NCBI GenBank assembly: GCA_025936825.1
Contig: JAICSO010000002.1
Location: 62,001 to 126,000 of the forward strand
DNA: 64,000 nucleotides
Origin: Terriglobales bacterium
Lineage (GTDB): Bacteria; Acidobacteriota; Terriglobia; Terriglobales; Acidobacteriaceae
Direction: 5' to 3'
The stretch's first letter is position 1. Each line of letters starts with the position of its first letter. Shown here in pieces: positions 54,741 to 63,009 of this stretch. The notes below the pieces were generated by a model. The model saw only the letters and a list, made by a program, of their open reading frames with translations, searched no databases and had not been told where the DNA came from. The position numbers and the translations under genes are program-made.

Positions 54741-55913
54741 CTACATGCCTCCGCGCACGGCGGCGTCAGCCTGTTCTGCCAATTCGGCCATGAGGTGGAA
54801 AAACGCGGACGATTGACCGTTGAAAAGCCCCATCGAGGTCAGGAACTTCAAGGCTCCCATGGCTACTCCTTTGGTCTGCGTCGGGCGAATGATCGAGCAC
54901 CGCGGCAGTTTTCGGCTGAGGAAGGGACACGGCTCCGGCATAATCAGTCCCGTCTCAAATAGCTCGCCGCCAAAAGGCGCGGAATTCAGGTCTGGAAACG
55001 TGACCGAAACGCCACTTACCGGATCGACTGCAGTCAGGGGCACCGCATCCCCCGCGAGGTCCGACCAGGTCTGGAAGTGCATCGTCTCCGTGGGCCCGAT
55101 GCTGATCAGGATCCGCAAAACCTCTACGCTGGTTGCGCGTTGCGCCATTGATGGATACAGGCTGCTGCCACCTTGCTCGATTGTCGGGAAATGCCAAAGG
55201 GCTGTATTGACGATGGCCTGGAGGAAGTTCGGATCGCTCGTATCAGCATCCGTGCGAGGAATTGCCGTATGCTGCCCTTTCGCCAAGTCCGGAACCGCCT
55301 GCGGAAAGGCGAAGTTCGGATCCAAGTCGGGATTGTGCTCGTCACTGCGGTACCGTGTGTACCAGCTTGTATCCAATGTAAGCTTCATCAAGTTCGTGAG
55401 CCGAGGCTTGCCGCTGGATCCGGTGGCCGTGCTCCCCGGCAATGTCCGGAATTGCTCGAGACTGACGGGCGCTGCTCCCTTCGACATCAGGTATGCGTTC
55501 AAAAAGTTTTGGTGCGTAAATTCGTCATCTGTATTGTCGTGGATGTAATGCGGCATGTCGTCGTCGATGTCCGCAAGTGCCGTGGCGTAAGCGGAATTAC
55601 CACTTCCACCGGGGACCTCGTCGTCCTGTATGCCGGCCAATTCGTTGTACTGAACCCAGAAATCAGTTTCCAGAATTTCAGCAGCAGCAGCAAAACGGAG
55701 GAGTGCGGCATCTCCGCGTGTTAGGTGGCCGTGGCTTTCTTCGGAGAGAGCCTTGGGCGCGGTGGCGAGCAAGCCCGCTCCAACAGCGCCGGCTCCGGCA
55801 ACCGCACTGTTTCTTAAGAATGAGCGACGGTTTACAGGCGCATTGATGCGGGACTCAGTTTCGCTTTCAGCTGAGTCCGGCTGGGAGGCCATGGGAGAAG
55901 TCTCAGTTTTCAT
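54741..55913 (-). CDS. Tat-exported ferritin-like domain protein
   Basis: About 390 residues from ATG 55913 (AGGA eight bases upstream). A twin-arginine signal is clear: NRRSFLRNSAVAGAGAVGAG. The mature part starts with a ferritin-like four-helix region: DAALLRFAAAAEILETDFWV, then DDMPHYIHDNTDDEFTHQNF, with Glu and His residues able to bind a di-iron site, and later SIGPTETMHFQTWSDLAGD. Such proteins are widespread in soil bacteria but their substrate is unknown. It is a likely client of the TatBC system at 34.2-35.4 kb. It is followed by 120 bases with no gene before the GAF gene. Confidence 0.85.
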   Translation of the reverse strand: MKTETSPMASQPDSAESETESRINAPVNRRSFLRNSAVAGAGAVGAGLLATAPKALSEESHGHLTRGDAALLRFAAAAEILETDFWVQYNELAGIQDDEVPGGSGNSAYATALADIDDDMPHYIHDNTDDEFTHQNFLNAYLMSKGAAPVSLEQFRTLPGSTATGSSGKPRLTNLMKLTLDTSWYTRYRSDEHNPDLDPNFAFPQAVPDLAKGQHTAIPRTDADTSDPNFLQAIVNTALWHFPTIEQGGSSLYPSMAQRATSVEVLRILISIGPTETMHFQTWSDLAGDAVPLTAVDPVSGVSVTFPDLNSAPFGGELFETGLIMPEPCPFLSRKLPRCSIIRPTQTKGVAMGALKFLTSMGLFNGQSSAFFHLMAELAEQADAAVRGGM

Positions 55914-56063
55914 GCAGCACTTCCTATTTTTGATTTCGGTGGGCCAATTAGCCACCTGGCGGCAGTGTAGGCAGCGGCTCACGCGCGGATGTCACAACGC
56001 TGTCCGAGTTCCATCAAAGTTTTGGAAAAAAATTGTAACCAAATTAAAAAGCGAAGAACTCAC

Positions 56064-56504
56064 TCAGGAATTCACGCCGCTAAGAAATCCGCCGAGGTGG
56101 GCAGTGAGCGAGATCGAAAGTGCGCCTGCGAGTTCCACAATCAGAACGAAAATAGGACGCAATTGTGTGCGCGACCGCAGCCACCAGGCTGTGATCACCA
56201 GTGCGGTACTGATAGAACTGGCGATCAGGTGATATAGCAGCAAACCTTTCAGGCGCTGCCCTTCGAGGGCCAATTGCCATGCCAGAAATCCCGTCACATA
56301 AGCCGGAATGATGCATACGGCGGCAGCAGTGAGATTCAGTTGCGCCGCCGTTGCCAAGTGAGGACTCGGCCGACTCGGCCTAAGTCGAGAAATGAGTTCA
56401 AACAGCACCCCAACCAGGAACAGCGCAATCGGGAAATGAATCAGCACCACGTGCTGCGCGTGTCGGGCGAGGATTACTGATCGCGGATCGAAGGGGTGTG
56501 CCAT
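56064..56504 (-). CDS. DUF2231-like small membrane protein
   Basis: A 146-residue protein with four membrane helices. The first contains HVVLIHFPIALFLVGVLFEL, the typical HxxxxHFP motif of DUF2231. Others are TAAAVCIIPAYVTGFLAWQL, LLLYHLIASSISTALVITAW and VLIVELAGALSISLTAHLGG, the last with a conserved His-Gly. Family members may bind heme or act in electron transfer; this is not established. It is 13 bases from the cupredoxin gene, in the same direction, and the two are probably co-transcribed. Confidence 0.8.
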   Translation of the reverse strand: MAHPFDPRSVILARHAQHVVLIHFPIALFLVGVLFELISRLRPSRPSPHLATAAQLNLTAAAVCIIPAYVTGFLAWQLALEGQRLKGLLLYHLIASSISTALVITAWWLRSRTQLRPIFVLIVELAGALSISLTAHLGGFLSGVNS

Positions 56505-56517
56505 TGGTTAGGTCCGT

Positions 56518-56865
56518 CTACTGGACGACTATCTTTCCAGTCATCTTGGGATGAATGGAGCAGAAATAGTTGTAGGTTCCTGGCTTGGTGAACTTGAAGG
56601 AGTAGTGATCGTCGGTATCTAAGCCCTTCGACCGGAACAGGCCGTCGGTGCTGGCGATCACGTGTGGGACATCGTCTTTATTGGTCCATGTCACGGTGCT
56701 GTTCGCCGGAACCGTCAATGTCTCCGGGCTGAAAGTGAAGTTGTCGACTTTGATCTCGGTTGTTGGTTGCGCGGCTTGGCCAGTTGCGGTCCTGGAGTGG
56801 AGCACAAGTGCCAACGTCAGGGCGAGACTTCCTAGTGCAAATAGAACAGTACGTGTGTTGAGCAT
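56518..56865 (-). CDS. Secreted plastocyanin/azurin-like cupredoxin
   Basis: A 115-residue protein from ATG 56865 (GAGGAGG eight bases upstream). Signal peptide: NTRTVLFALGSLALTLALVL. The cupredoxin fold has its type 1 copper ligands: His in NKDDVPHVIASTD, and Cys, His and Met in GTYNYFCSIHPKMTGKIVVQ. It carries electrons in the periplasm. Gene order cupredoxin then DUF2231 on the minus strand suggests a small redox operon; the phosphoesterase further upstream is separated by a repeat. Confidence 0.92.
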   Translation of the reverse strand: MLNTRTVLFALGSLALTLALVLHSRTATGQAAQPTTEIKVDNFTFSPETLTVPANSTVTWTNKDDVPHVIASTDGLFRSKGLDTDDHYSFKFTKPGTYNYFCSIHPKMTGKIVVQ

Positions 56866-56960
56866 TAGAACTGCCTCCTCAATATTGCCGCGCACGAAAC
56901 CCGGTCATGGGCGTTGTCCGCGAAAAACACGACACAGCCGCGCAGCGGCGGAATCTGGAT

Positions 56961-57023
56961 AGCCCCACACGTAAGTGTGGGGAAGTGATTGGAACGAACT
57001 GAGTCCGCTTCAGCGGACGGCAC
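56961..57023 (+). repeat. H2 composite hairpin repeat, copy 3 (two hairpins)
   Basis: CCCCACAC GTAA GTGTGGGG (56963-56982), then a 20-base spacer, then GTCCGC TTCA GCGGAC (57003-57018) followed by GGCAC. Same layout as the copies at 8477 and 61160, but both stems have different paired bases. The following CTCGCCCGTCGCTCC is similar to part of the H1 repeat. Confidence 0.75.
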
Positions 57024-57052
57024 TCGCCCGTCGCTCCGCTCACGCCAGCCGT

Positions 57053-58033
57053 CTATGCAAGCGACGAATCGACCAGCGCGAGCGCGTGCCTGCGCTGTAC
57101 GTAATTGACATCCGTAATGCCGAGCACCTTCCGAAGCTGATCGGCCGGGACTTTCATTGGCCCTGGCCCTTCGCCCTTTCCGGGTGCGGGTTGCGGGAAG
57201 GCAGTAGAGCATGCAGTATGGAACGTGACGTTGCCCTCAACTTTCTGCATGGTCTGGTGAATGTGGCCGTTGAGCACCGTGACTGATCCAAACTTCTTCA
57301 GATAGGAGAGCGCTTGGGCGCCGTCATCCGTTCCCCATCCCCACTGTGGATACACCGTCCACAGAGGAATATGAGCGAAGACGACAACGGGCGTGCTGTG
57401 CTTTACTGCGCGCAAGTCATCCTCCAGCCATTCGAGTTGTTCGTGGCCAAGGTTGCCCAGACCGCCCGCTTTCAGGTTCATGACATTCACAAGTCCAACA
57501 AAGTGGGCACCGTTTTTGTCGAAGCTGTACCAGCCACTGCCTTTTGAATTCTTAAAGTAGCGCTCGCGGAACATGGCCCCGTCATCATTCAACACGTCGT
57601 GCTCACCAGGGACGAAGAACACCTCTTTGTTGGTGCTCTTCAGGATCTGGTCGACTGTGTCGAATTGCTCCGGCGTGGAAAGATGCGTGATGTCCCCGGT
57701 ATGAAGAATGAAGTCGGGGGAATCAGGGAGGGCGTTGATCTTGTCAACCGCGGCTTTTAGTGTTCCTACAACATCGGGATTTGCGGGCTTGTTGAAGCCC
57801 ATATGACTGTCGCTGATCTGCACGAATGACAGCCGGTTGCCATGCTTCCTCGAGGAGCCGACTTCCGCACCAAGCGCGGTCGACTTGAGGACGCCCGCTT
57901 CAGCTACGAACACGGCACCGGTTCCCGCCCACGCCATGCATTTCAAAAAGCCGCGGCGATCGATGCCATCATGGTTGTGATCGTGTTGAATAACACCGGA
58001 CGCAGTGGTCACGAATTTCTTATGATCTGTCAT
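57053..58033 (-). CDS. Tat-exported metallophosphoesterase
   Basis: A 326-residue protein. It has a twin-arginine signal (IDRRGFLKCMAWAGTGAVFV) after a His-rich N-terminus (IQHDHNHDGI). The calcineurin-like metal motifs are FVQISDSHMG, FILHTGDITHL, FVPGEHDVLNDDG, VVVFAHIPLW and VLNGHIHQT. In the third motif the usual GNHD reads GEHD, a substitution seen in some exported phosphoesterases and possibly changing metal preference. Substrate unknown. The 58034-58249 gap toward the sigma factor gene is divergent promoter space in which I could not fix a motif. Confidence 0.87.
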   Translation of the reverse strand: MTDHKKFVTTASGVIQHDHNHDGIDRRGFLKCMAWAGTGAVFVAEAGVLKSTALGAEVGSSRKHGNRLSFVQISDSHMGFNKPANPDVVGTLKAAVDKINALPDSPDFILHTGDITHLSTPEQFDTVDQILKSTNKEVFFVPGEHDVLNDDGAMFRERYFKNSKGSGWYSFDKNGAHFVGLVNVMNLKAGGLGNLGHEQLEWLEDDLRAVKHSTPVVVFAHIPLWTVYPQWGWGTDDGAQALSYLKKFGSVTVLNGHIHQTMQKVEGNVTFHTACSTAFPQPAPGKGEGPGPMKVPADQLRKVLGITDVNYVQRRHALALVDSSLA

Positions 58034-58249
58034 GTAGTCCTCAGTTGATTCGCCGGATCGGACGGCACGAGCGTGATCACTTTGAGGGGGTGAACCTGCG
58101 CTCGCGCCGCCGTTTCGGACGTGTTACACCTGCATAGACTTACCGCCTGTGCGATTTATTCCACGCGCGATTTCAAAAAAACAATTGTCGGAATAGGGAA
58201 TAAAATGCAGAATTCGGCAGTCCTATAAAGAGCGGAGAAACCATCGGAC

Positions 58250-58783
58250 GTGTTACCCGCGCAGGACAAAACTCGTTTCGAGCAGCTGGTGTTGCCGCAT
58301 GTCGACGCCGCAGTGAACCTGGCGCGCTGGCTGCTGCGCAATCCCCACGATGCGGAGGATGTGGCGCAGGAGGCGGTGTTGCGAGCATATCGCTTCTTCA
58401 GCGGATTCCGCGGAGGTGACGCTCGGGCCTGGCTGCTGCAGATCGTGCGGAATACGTGTTACACATGGCTGGAGAAGCGCGCCCCTGCCGAATTGGTGAC
58501 GGAGTTCAACGAGGAGTTGCATCAGGTGCCATTGCCCAATCCCGAAACGATCGCGGTCCAGGCGAGCGATCGCGCCAAGCTGAAGGCTGCGTTGGAGTCG
58601 CTGCCGGTACGGGCCAGGGAAGTGATCGTGCTGCGGGAACTGGAAGGATGTTCTTACAAGAAAATTAGCGAAGTCACAGGAATTCCAATGGGCACGGTCA
58701 TGTCCACGCTGTCGCGTGCCAGAGAGAAGTTGGCCCAAATCCTGGGCGGGAACGCCGCGAAGGAGGCGTCCAATGAATTGTGA
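58250..58783 (+). CDS. ECF-type RNA polymerase sigma factor
   Basis: A 177-residue sigma-70 family protein starting at GTG 58250. Region 2 (FEQLVLPHVDAAVNLARWLL, then NPHDAEDVAQEAVLRAYRFF) and region 4 (ALESLPVRAREVIVLRELEG, then CSYKKISEVTGIPMGTVMST, LSRAREKLAQ) are both present, with no extra domains. The downstream anti-sigma factor overlaps it by 11 bases, so the pair is translationally coupled and regulated together. The stimulus is unknown. Confidence 0.92.
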   Translation: MLPAQDKTRFEQLVLPHVDAAVNLARWLLRNPHDAEDVAQEAVLRAYRFFSGFRGGDARAWLLQIVRNTCYTWLEKRAPAELVTEFNEELHQVPLPNPETIAVQASDRAKLKAALESLPVRAREVIVLRELEGCSYKKISEVTGIPMGTVMSTLSRAREKLAQILGGNAAKEASNEL

Positions 58784-59510
58784 GTTGAGCGCCACCGCGC
58801 TGCATGGCTACTTCGACGGGGAACTGGACGCAGTGCGCGCGGCCGAATTCGAAAGTCACATGCAAGCTTGTGCCCAATGCCAGGCGTCGCTCAATACCCT
58901 GAAGTCGCTACGGGACGGATTGCAGAAATCCGATCTGTACCAAGGCGCCTCGGCTCGTCTTCGCACCCGGATCGCAGAGGAATTAGGCAGCGAGAATCGT
59001 GCAGCCGCGCCGCGATGGAAATGGTTCTTGGTGCCGGCATTCTCGCTTGCTGTACTCCTGATCGCGATCTGGGTTGCGGTCACTACGCAACACAGGGCCT
59101 ATTCTGCGCGCCTTCATGCGGAGTTGATCGATGCGCATGTGCGGTCTCTCCAGCCCGGACACCTGACGGACGTTCAGTCAACCGATCAGCATACGGTGAA
59201 GCCTTGGTTCGACGGCAAGCTCGATTTCATTCCCCCAGTCGGCGATTTCTCGCCGCAGGGGTTTCCGCTGCTGGGTGGACGTCTCGACGTGATCGAAGGC
59301 CGCGATGTCGCCGCCCTCGTTTACGGACGTCGCAAGCATCTGATCAACTTGTTTGTGTGGCCGGCAACCAGGGAACCGGCAGTTGCTGGGGAAGATTCGC
59401 AGCACGGCTACAACTGGCTGAGTTGGCGTACAGGCGACATGCAGTTTTGTCTTGTGTCCGACGTGTCTTCAGCCGATCTCAAAGAATTGAAGGACCTCAT
59501 TCGCCCCTAG
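58773..59510 (+). CDS. Anti-sigma factor with zinc-finger (zf-HC2) domain
   Basis: A 245-residue membrane protein from ATG 58773 (AAGGAGG upstream), overlapping the sigma gene. Residues ~1-45 form the ZAS domain: ALHGYFDGELDAVRAAEFES, then HMQACAQCQASLNTL with the His-x3-Cys-x2-Cys zinc site. A single membrane helix follows (FLVPAFSLAVLLIAIWVAVT) and a periplasmic sensor region (DGKLDFIPPVGDFSPQGFPL, LLGGRLDVIEGRDVAALVYG). It should hold the ECF sigma factor inactive until a periplasmic signal is received. Confidence 0.9.
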   Translation: MNCELSATALHGYFDGELDAVRAAEFESHMQACAQCQASLNTLKSLRDGLQKSDLYQGASARLRTRIAEELGSENRAAAPRWKWFLVPAFSLAVLLIAIWVAVTTQHRAYSARLHAELIDAHVRSLQPGHLTDVQSTDQHTVKPWFDGKLDFIPPVGDFSPQGFPLLGGRLDVIEGRDVAALVYGRRKHLINLFVWPATREPAVAGEDSQHGYNWLSWRTGDMQFCLVSDVSSADLKELKDLIRP

Positions 59511-59558
59511 TTAAAGAAGTTGATGTCATTCGAGGACCTCTAGATTTGATCTCTTCCA

Positions 59559-59636
59559 CTCTGTGTCTTCCTCTGTGGACCTCGGTGTCCTCTGTGGTAA
59601 GGATCTTGAAAGCCGTGCCACAGAGAGCACAGAGTC
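59559..59636. repeat. Inverted short-word repeat (CTCTGTG / CACAGAG)
   Basis: TCTGTGTCTTCCTCTGTGG, CCTCGGTGTCCTCTGTGG, then after a spacer GCCACAGAGAGCACAGAG. The words are variants of TCCTCTGTG. A trace of an H4 element (GTCATTCGAGGACCT) precedes it. No gene in 59511-59697. Confidence 0.6.
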
Positions 59637-59697
59637 TTGGAAGCAGAACGAAGATCGTCGCTGAGCTTCTCCCTTCATATGAGAAGCTAGTGTATTG

Positions 59698-60996
59698 ATG
59701 CCACAGGTCTCCCTTCCTGAAACGCAAAACGCGGGCATTCGCGGCTGGTGGGCGCATGCGAAAACATCCTCTTTCTGGATGTTTGCCGTGGCATTCGTGC
59801 TGCGGTTCGGCTACATCCTGATCGCCCACACCTACAAGATCAAGGGACTTGAAGACAATTTTGCCTTCGGGTGGGAGATGGGCCGCATCGGTCGAGCCAT
59901 CGCGAACGGTCGCGGATTTGCCGACCCCTTCGGCCTGCCGACTGGCCCGACCGCGTGGGAACCGCCGCTTTACCCATACCTGATTGCCGCCGTGTTCCGC
60001 ATAGCCGGCGTGTACAGCAACGCCTCTGCTCTCATCCTGCTCTCCATTAATAGCTTTTTTTCGGCGCTGACCTGCATTCCGATTTTCCTCATTGCGAAAA
60101 AGTGTTTTACCGAGAGAGTGGGCGTGTGGTCGGCGTGGATGTGGGCGATCCTGCCATTCGTAATGTTTTACTCCACACGGTGGATTTGGGAGACGAGCCT
60201 TGCAGCATTGCTGTTGACGGTGCTTTTCTGGCTCACGCTGCAGTTGGAAGACGCCCCAGGAGTGGCGTCGTGGATTACCTTCGGAGTGCTGTGGGGCGTG
60301 GCCGCTCTGACAAACACTTCGCTGATTGCCTTCCTTCCTGCGTCGGGATTGTGGGCGTGGTACCGTCGGGCGAAGCTGCACAAAAAATCTGTGGCCGGCG
60401 TGGTGCTGGCATCTCTGTTCTTTGCCGCGACGATTGCGCCGTGGCTGGTGCGCAACTATGAGACGTTTGGCAGGTTCGTCTTCATTCGATCCAATTTTGG
60501 CGCAGAGCTGCGCCTTGGTAATGGACCCTGGGCCGAGGGATTGTGGATGCAGTGGTTGCATCCCACGCAGGATGTTCTCGAGATGCAACGGTATCAGCAA
60601 CTGGGTGAACTCGGGTATGTAGCCGTGCGCAAACGTGAGGCTGTCGAGTGGATTCGGGCGGATTATCCCCGGTTCTTGTGGGTGAGCGTTAAGCGATTCG
60701 TCTACTACTGGGGCGGGCTGCCGCGGCCAGGAGAGGGGCCGTTCGTACCGTTCAAGAACTCCTTGTTTCTTGCATCATCGGTGCTCGCATTCTGGGGACT
60801 CGGGAGAGCGATTCGCAAGAAAAATGACGGCGCAGGGCTCTTCTTCTGGCTGATTCTGTCGTACTCATTCGTGTATTACCTTGTCTTTCCTCACCCACGG
60901 TATCGCCATCCGATTGAGCCGGAGTTGCTGATCTTGATTGTGTATGTGATCTCCGAAGCCGAGATCCGACAGCGTGCATCGATGACGACGGTCTGA
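59698..60996 (+). CDS. GT39/PMT-like membrane glycosyltransferase
   Basis: A 432-residue polytopic membrane protein from ATG 59698. About ten helices, the first MFAVAFVLRFGYILIAHTYK. An early periplasmic loop has acidic residues (IKGLEDNFAFGWEMGRIGRA) and PTAWEPPLYPYLIAAVFRIA, as in ArnT/PMT-type glycosyltransferases that use lipid-linked sugars. The C-terminal FPHPRYRHPIEPELLILIVY is also typical. Acceptor and donor are unknown; it may modify lipids or proteins in the periplasm. It stands alone between repeat-rich regions. Confidence 0.8.
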   Translation: MPQVSLPETQNAGIRGWWAHAKTSSFWMFAVAFVLRFGYILIAHTYKIKGLEDNFAFGWEMGRIGRAIANGRGFADPFGLPTGPTAWEPPLYPYLIAAVFRIAGVYSNASALILLSINSFFSALTCIPIFLIAKKCFTERVGVWSAWMWAILPFVMFYSTRWIWETSLAALLLTVLFWLTLQLEDAPGVASWITFGVLWGVAALTNTSLIAFLPASGLWAWYRRAKLHKKSVAGVVLASLFFAATIAPWLVRNYETFGRFVFIRSNFGAELRLGNGPWAEGLWMQWLHPTQDVLEMQRYQQLGELGYVAVRKREAVEWIRADYPRFLWVSVKRFVYYWGGLPRPGEGPFVPFKNSLFLASSVLAFWGLGRAIRKKNDGAGLFFWLILSYSFVYYLVFPHPRYRHPIEPELLILIVYVISEAEIRQRASMTTV

Positions 60997-61159
60997 CTTC
61001 GTTTCCTTGGAAGGCTCTGTTGGCCCTTCGGGGCTAACGTCCGATGATCTTCCGACCCGGGGCTTGCATCGCGGGCTTTATTTTGAGACGTCGCTCTGCG
61101 GCAATATCAATAGGCCGGCGAAACTTTGGCCTTCTTCATACGGACAAAAGCTCCCGAAG

Positions 61160-61247
61160 CTCAGCCCCTTCAGGGGCGGAACATAATTACCCAGGACGTC
61201 AGTCCTGGGTAGGCTGGAAAATCGACCGAGTCCCGTAGGGACGGCAC
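61160..61247 (+). repeat. H2 composite hairpin repeat, copy 4
   Basis: GCCCC TTCA GGGGC (61164-61177), ACCCAGGAC GTCA GTCCTGGGT (61189-61210), then GTCCC GTA GGGAC (61230-61242) followed by GGCAC. The gene-free stretch 60997-61329 also contains a hairpin GTTGGCCC TTC GGGGCTAAC near 61020 and a GGGGCTTGCATCGCGGGC segment of similar style; no gene is seen. Confidence 0.8.
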
Positions 61248-61329
61248 ATGCTCGGTGCACCGCAAATCAATCCATAAACGCTCCATTTCGCTATACTGAA
61301 ACGTTTCTGATTGCCGAAAGGACTCTCCC

Positions 61330-62703
61330 ATGGCCTCTCCAGCCGTCGCCTACGCCCGCGAAAATCAGCAGCGTTTTCTGAATGAACTGAAAGACCTGCT
61401 CCGTATTCCCAGCGTGAGCACGACGCCAGAACACAAGAGCGACGTGCAACGCGCCGCCGAATTCGTGGCTAATGATCTGCGCCGAATCGGCATGGAGAAC
61501 GTCGAGATTATCCACGGCAAAGGCCATCCGCTCATCTATGCCGACTGGCTGCATGCCGCAGGGAAACCAACTGTGCTCTGCTATGCGCACTATGATGTTC
61601 AGCCCCCAGATCCCCTCGACGAATGGGTCTCCGCGCCGTTCGAACCTACCGAACGCAACAATAATCTCTACGCACGTGGAGCGGTCGACGATAAAGGTCA
61701 GCTCTGGCTGGAACTGAAAGCGATTGAATCGCTGTTCAAAGGCCACGGCGGTACGCTGCCCATCAACGTGAAATTCATTTTGGAAGGCGAAGAGGAAGTC
61801 GGCGGCGAATCCATCGCCGACTACATTCGCAAGCAGAAGGCGAAGCTGAAGGCGGACTTCGCGCTGGTCTGCGATACCGAGTTATTTGCGCCCGACCTTC
61901 CGACATTGTGCGTGGGCCTTCGTGGTTTGGTGTACACGGAGATCGAAGCAGTTGGCCCGAAGACCGATCTACACTCCGGAATGTACGGCGGCGCAGCCCC
62001 AAATCCATTCTTCGCGCTAATCGAAATCATCTCCAAATTGAAGGACGCGAAAGGCAAGGTGCTGATACCTGGCTTCTACTCCAAAGTAAAGGCGCCGACC
62101 GCAGCTGAACTGAAAGCCTGGAAGCGCCTGCCGTTCAAGGAGGAGCACTATCGCAAGACCGAAGTTGGATCAAAAGTTCTCACCGGCGAACCCGGATATT
62201 CGGTGCTGTACCGCACCTGGGCGAGGCCGACTCTCGAAGTTCATGGCATGCCCGGAGGCTTCACTGGCGAAGGCGCGAAAACCGTGATCCCTGCGCGCGC
62301 GAAAGCGAAAGTTTCAATGCGGCTGGTACCCAACCAGAATCCTGACGACATCCTCAAGCGCTACAAAGCCTTTGTCAAGAAACTTACGCCTAAAGGAATT
62401 GAGACCAACATTAAGGTCTGGAGCACCGGCCGCGCCTGCGTGGTAGACACGAACAACAAATATGTGAAAGCTGCCACCGAGGCACTCCACGAAGTGTTCA
62501 AGAAAGATACCGTATTCATCCGCTCCGGCGGCTCTATTCCAATCGTCACCGACTTCCAGGACGTGCTAAGAATCCCTTCGGTGATGATGGGTTTCGGACT
62601 GCCCGACGATAATCTGCACGCTCCCAACGAGAAGTTCCACATCCCGAACTTCTACCGTGGGATTGAGTCGATCTGCCTGTTCTTCGAAACGCTAGGCAGA
62701 TAA
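61330..62703 (+). CDS. M20-family metallopeptidase (dipeptidase)
   Basis: A 457-residue enzyme (AAGGA before the ATG). Metal and catalytic residues of the M20 family are visible: His and Asp in VLCYAHYDVQPPDPLDEWV, ARGAVDDKGQLWLELKAIES with the bridging Asp, the Glu pair in FILEGEEEVGGESIADYI, Asp in LVCDTELFAPDLP and the lid-domain His in VHGMPGGFTGEGAKTVIP. The C-terminal His is in LHAPNEKFHIPNFYRGIESI. It resembles cytosolic dipeptidases and CNDP-like peptidases. No signal peptide. Monocistronic by position. Confidence 0.9.
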   Translation: MASPAVAYARENQQRFLNELKDLLRIPSVSTTPEHKSDVQRAAEFVANDLRRIGMENVEIIHGKGHPLIYADWLHAAGKPTVLCYAHYDVQPPDPLDEWVSAPFEPTERNNNLYARGAVDDKGQLWLELKAIESLFKGHGGTLPINVKFILEGEEEVGGESIADYIRKQKAKLKADFALVCDTELFAPDLPTLCVGLRGLVYTEIEAVGPKTDLHSGMYGGAAPNPFFALIEIISKLKDAKGKVLIPGFYSKVKAPTAAELKAWKRLPFKEEHYRKTEVGSKVLTGEPGYSVLYRTWARPTLEVHGMPGGFTGEGAKTVIPARAKAKVSMRLVPNQNPDDILKRYKAFVKKLTPKGIETNIKVWSTGRACVVDTNNKYVKAATEALHEVFKKDTVFIRSGGSIPIVTDFQDVLRIPSVMMGFGLPDDNLHAPNEKFHIPNFYRGIESICLFFETLGR

Positions 62704-62792
62704 CCGAAAGGTCTTACCGTGGGGCCACTGACGAAAGACAAAGACAGGCGCCCGGGATTTGAAGACCGCGGGAAGTCGGTCTTCGCCGGTGT

Positions 62793-62992
<200 letters not shown>

Positions 62993-63009
62993 TTTCCAAG
63001 GATTTCAGC

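Noticed and set aside
59497-60600. 367-codon minus-strand open frame
   Set aside because: Composition is Arg/Gln/His-rich and it lies opposite the membrane glycosyltransferase; a shadow frame.
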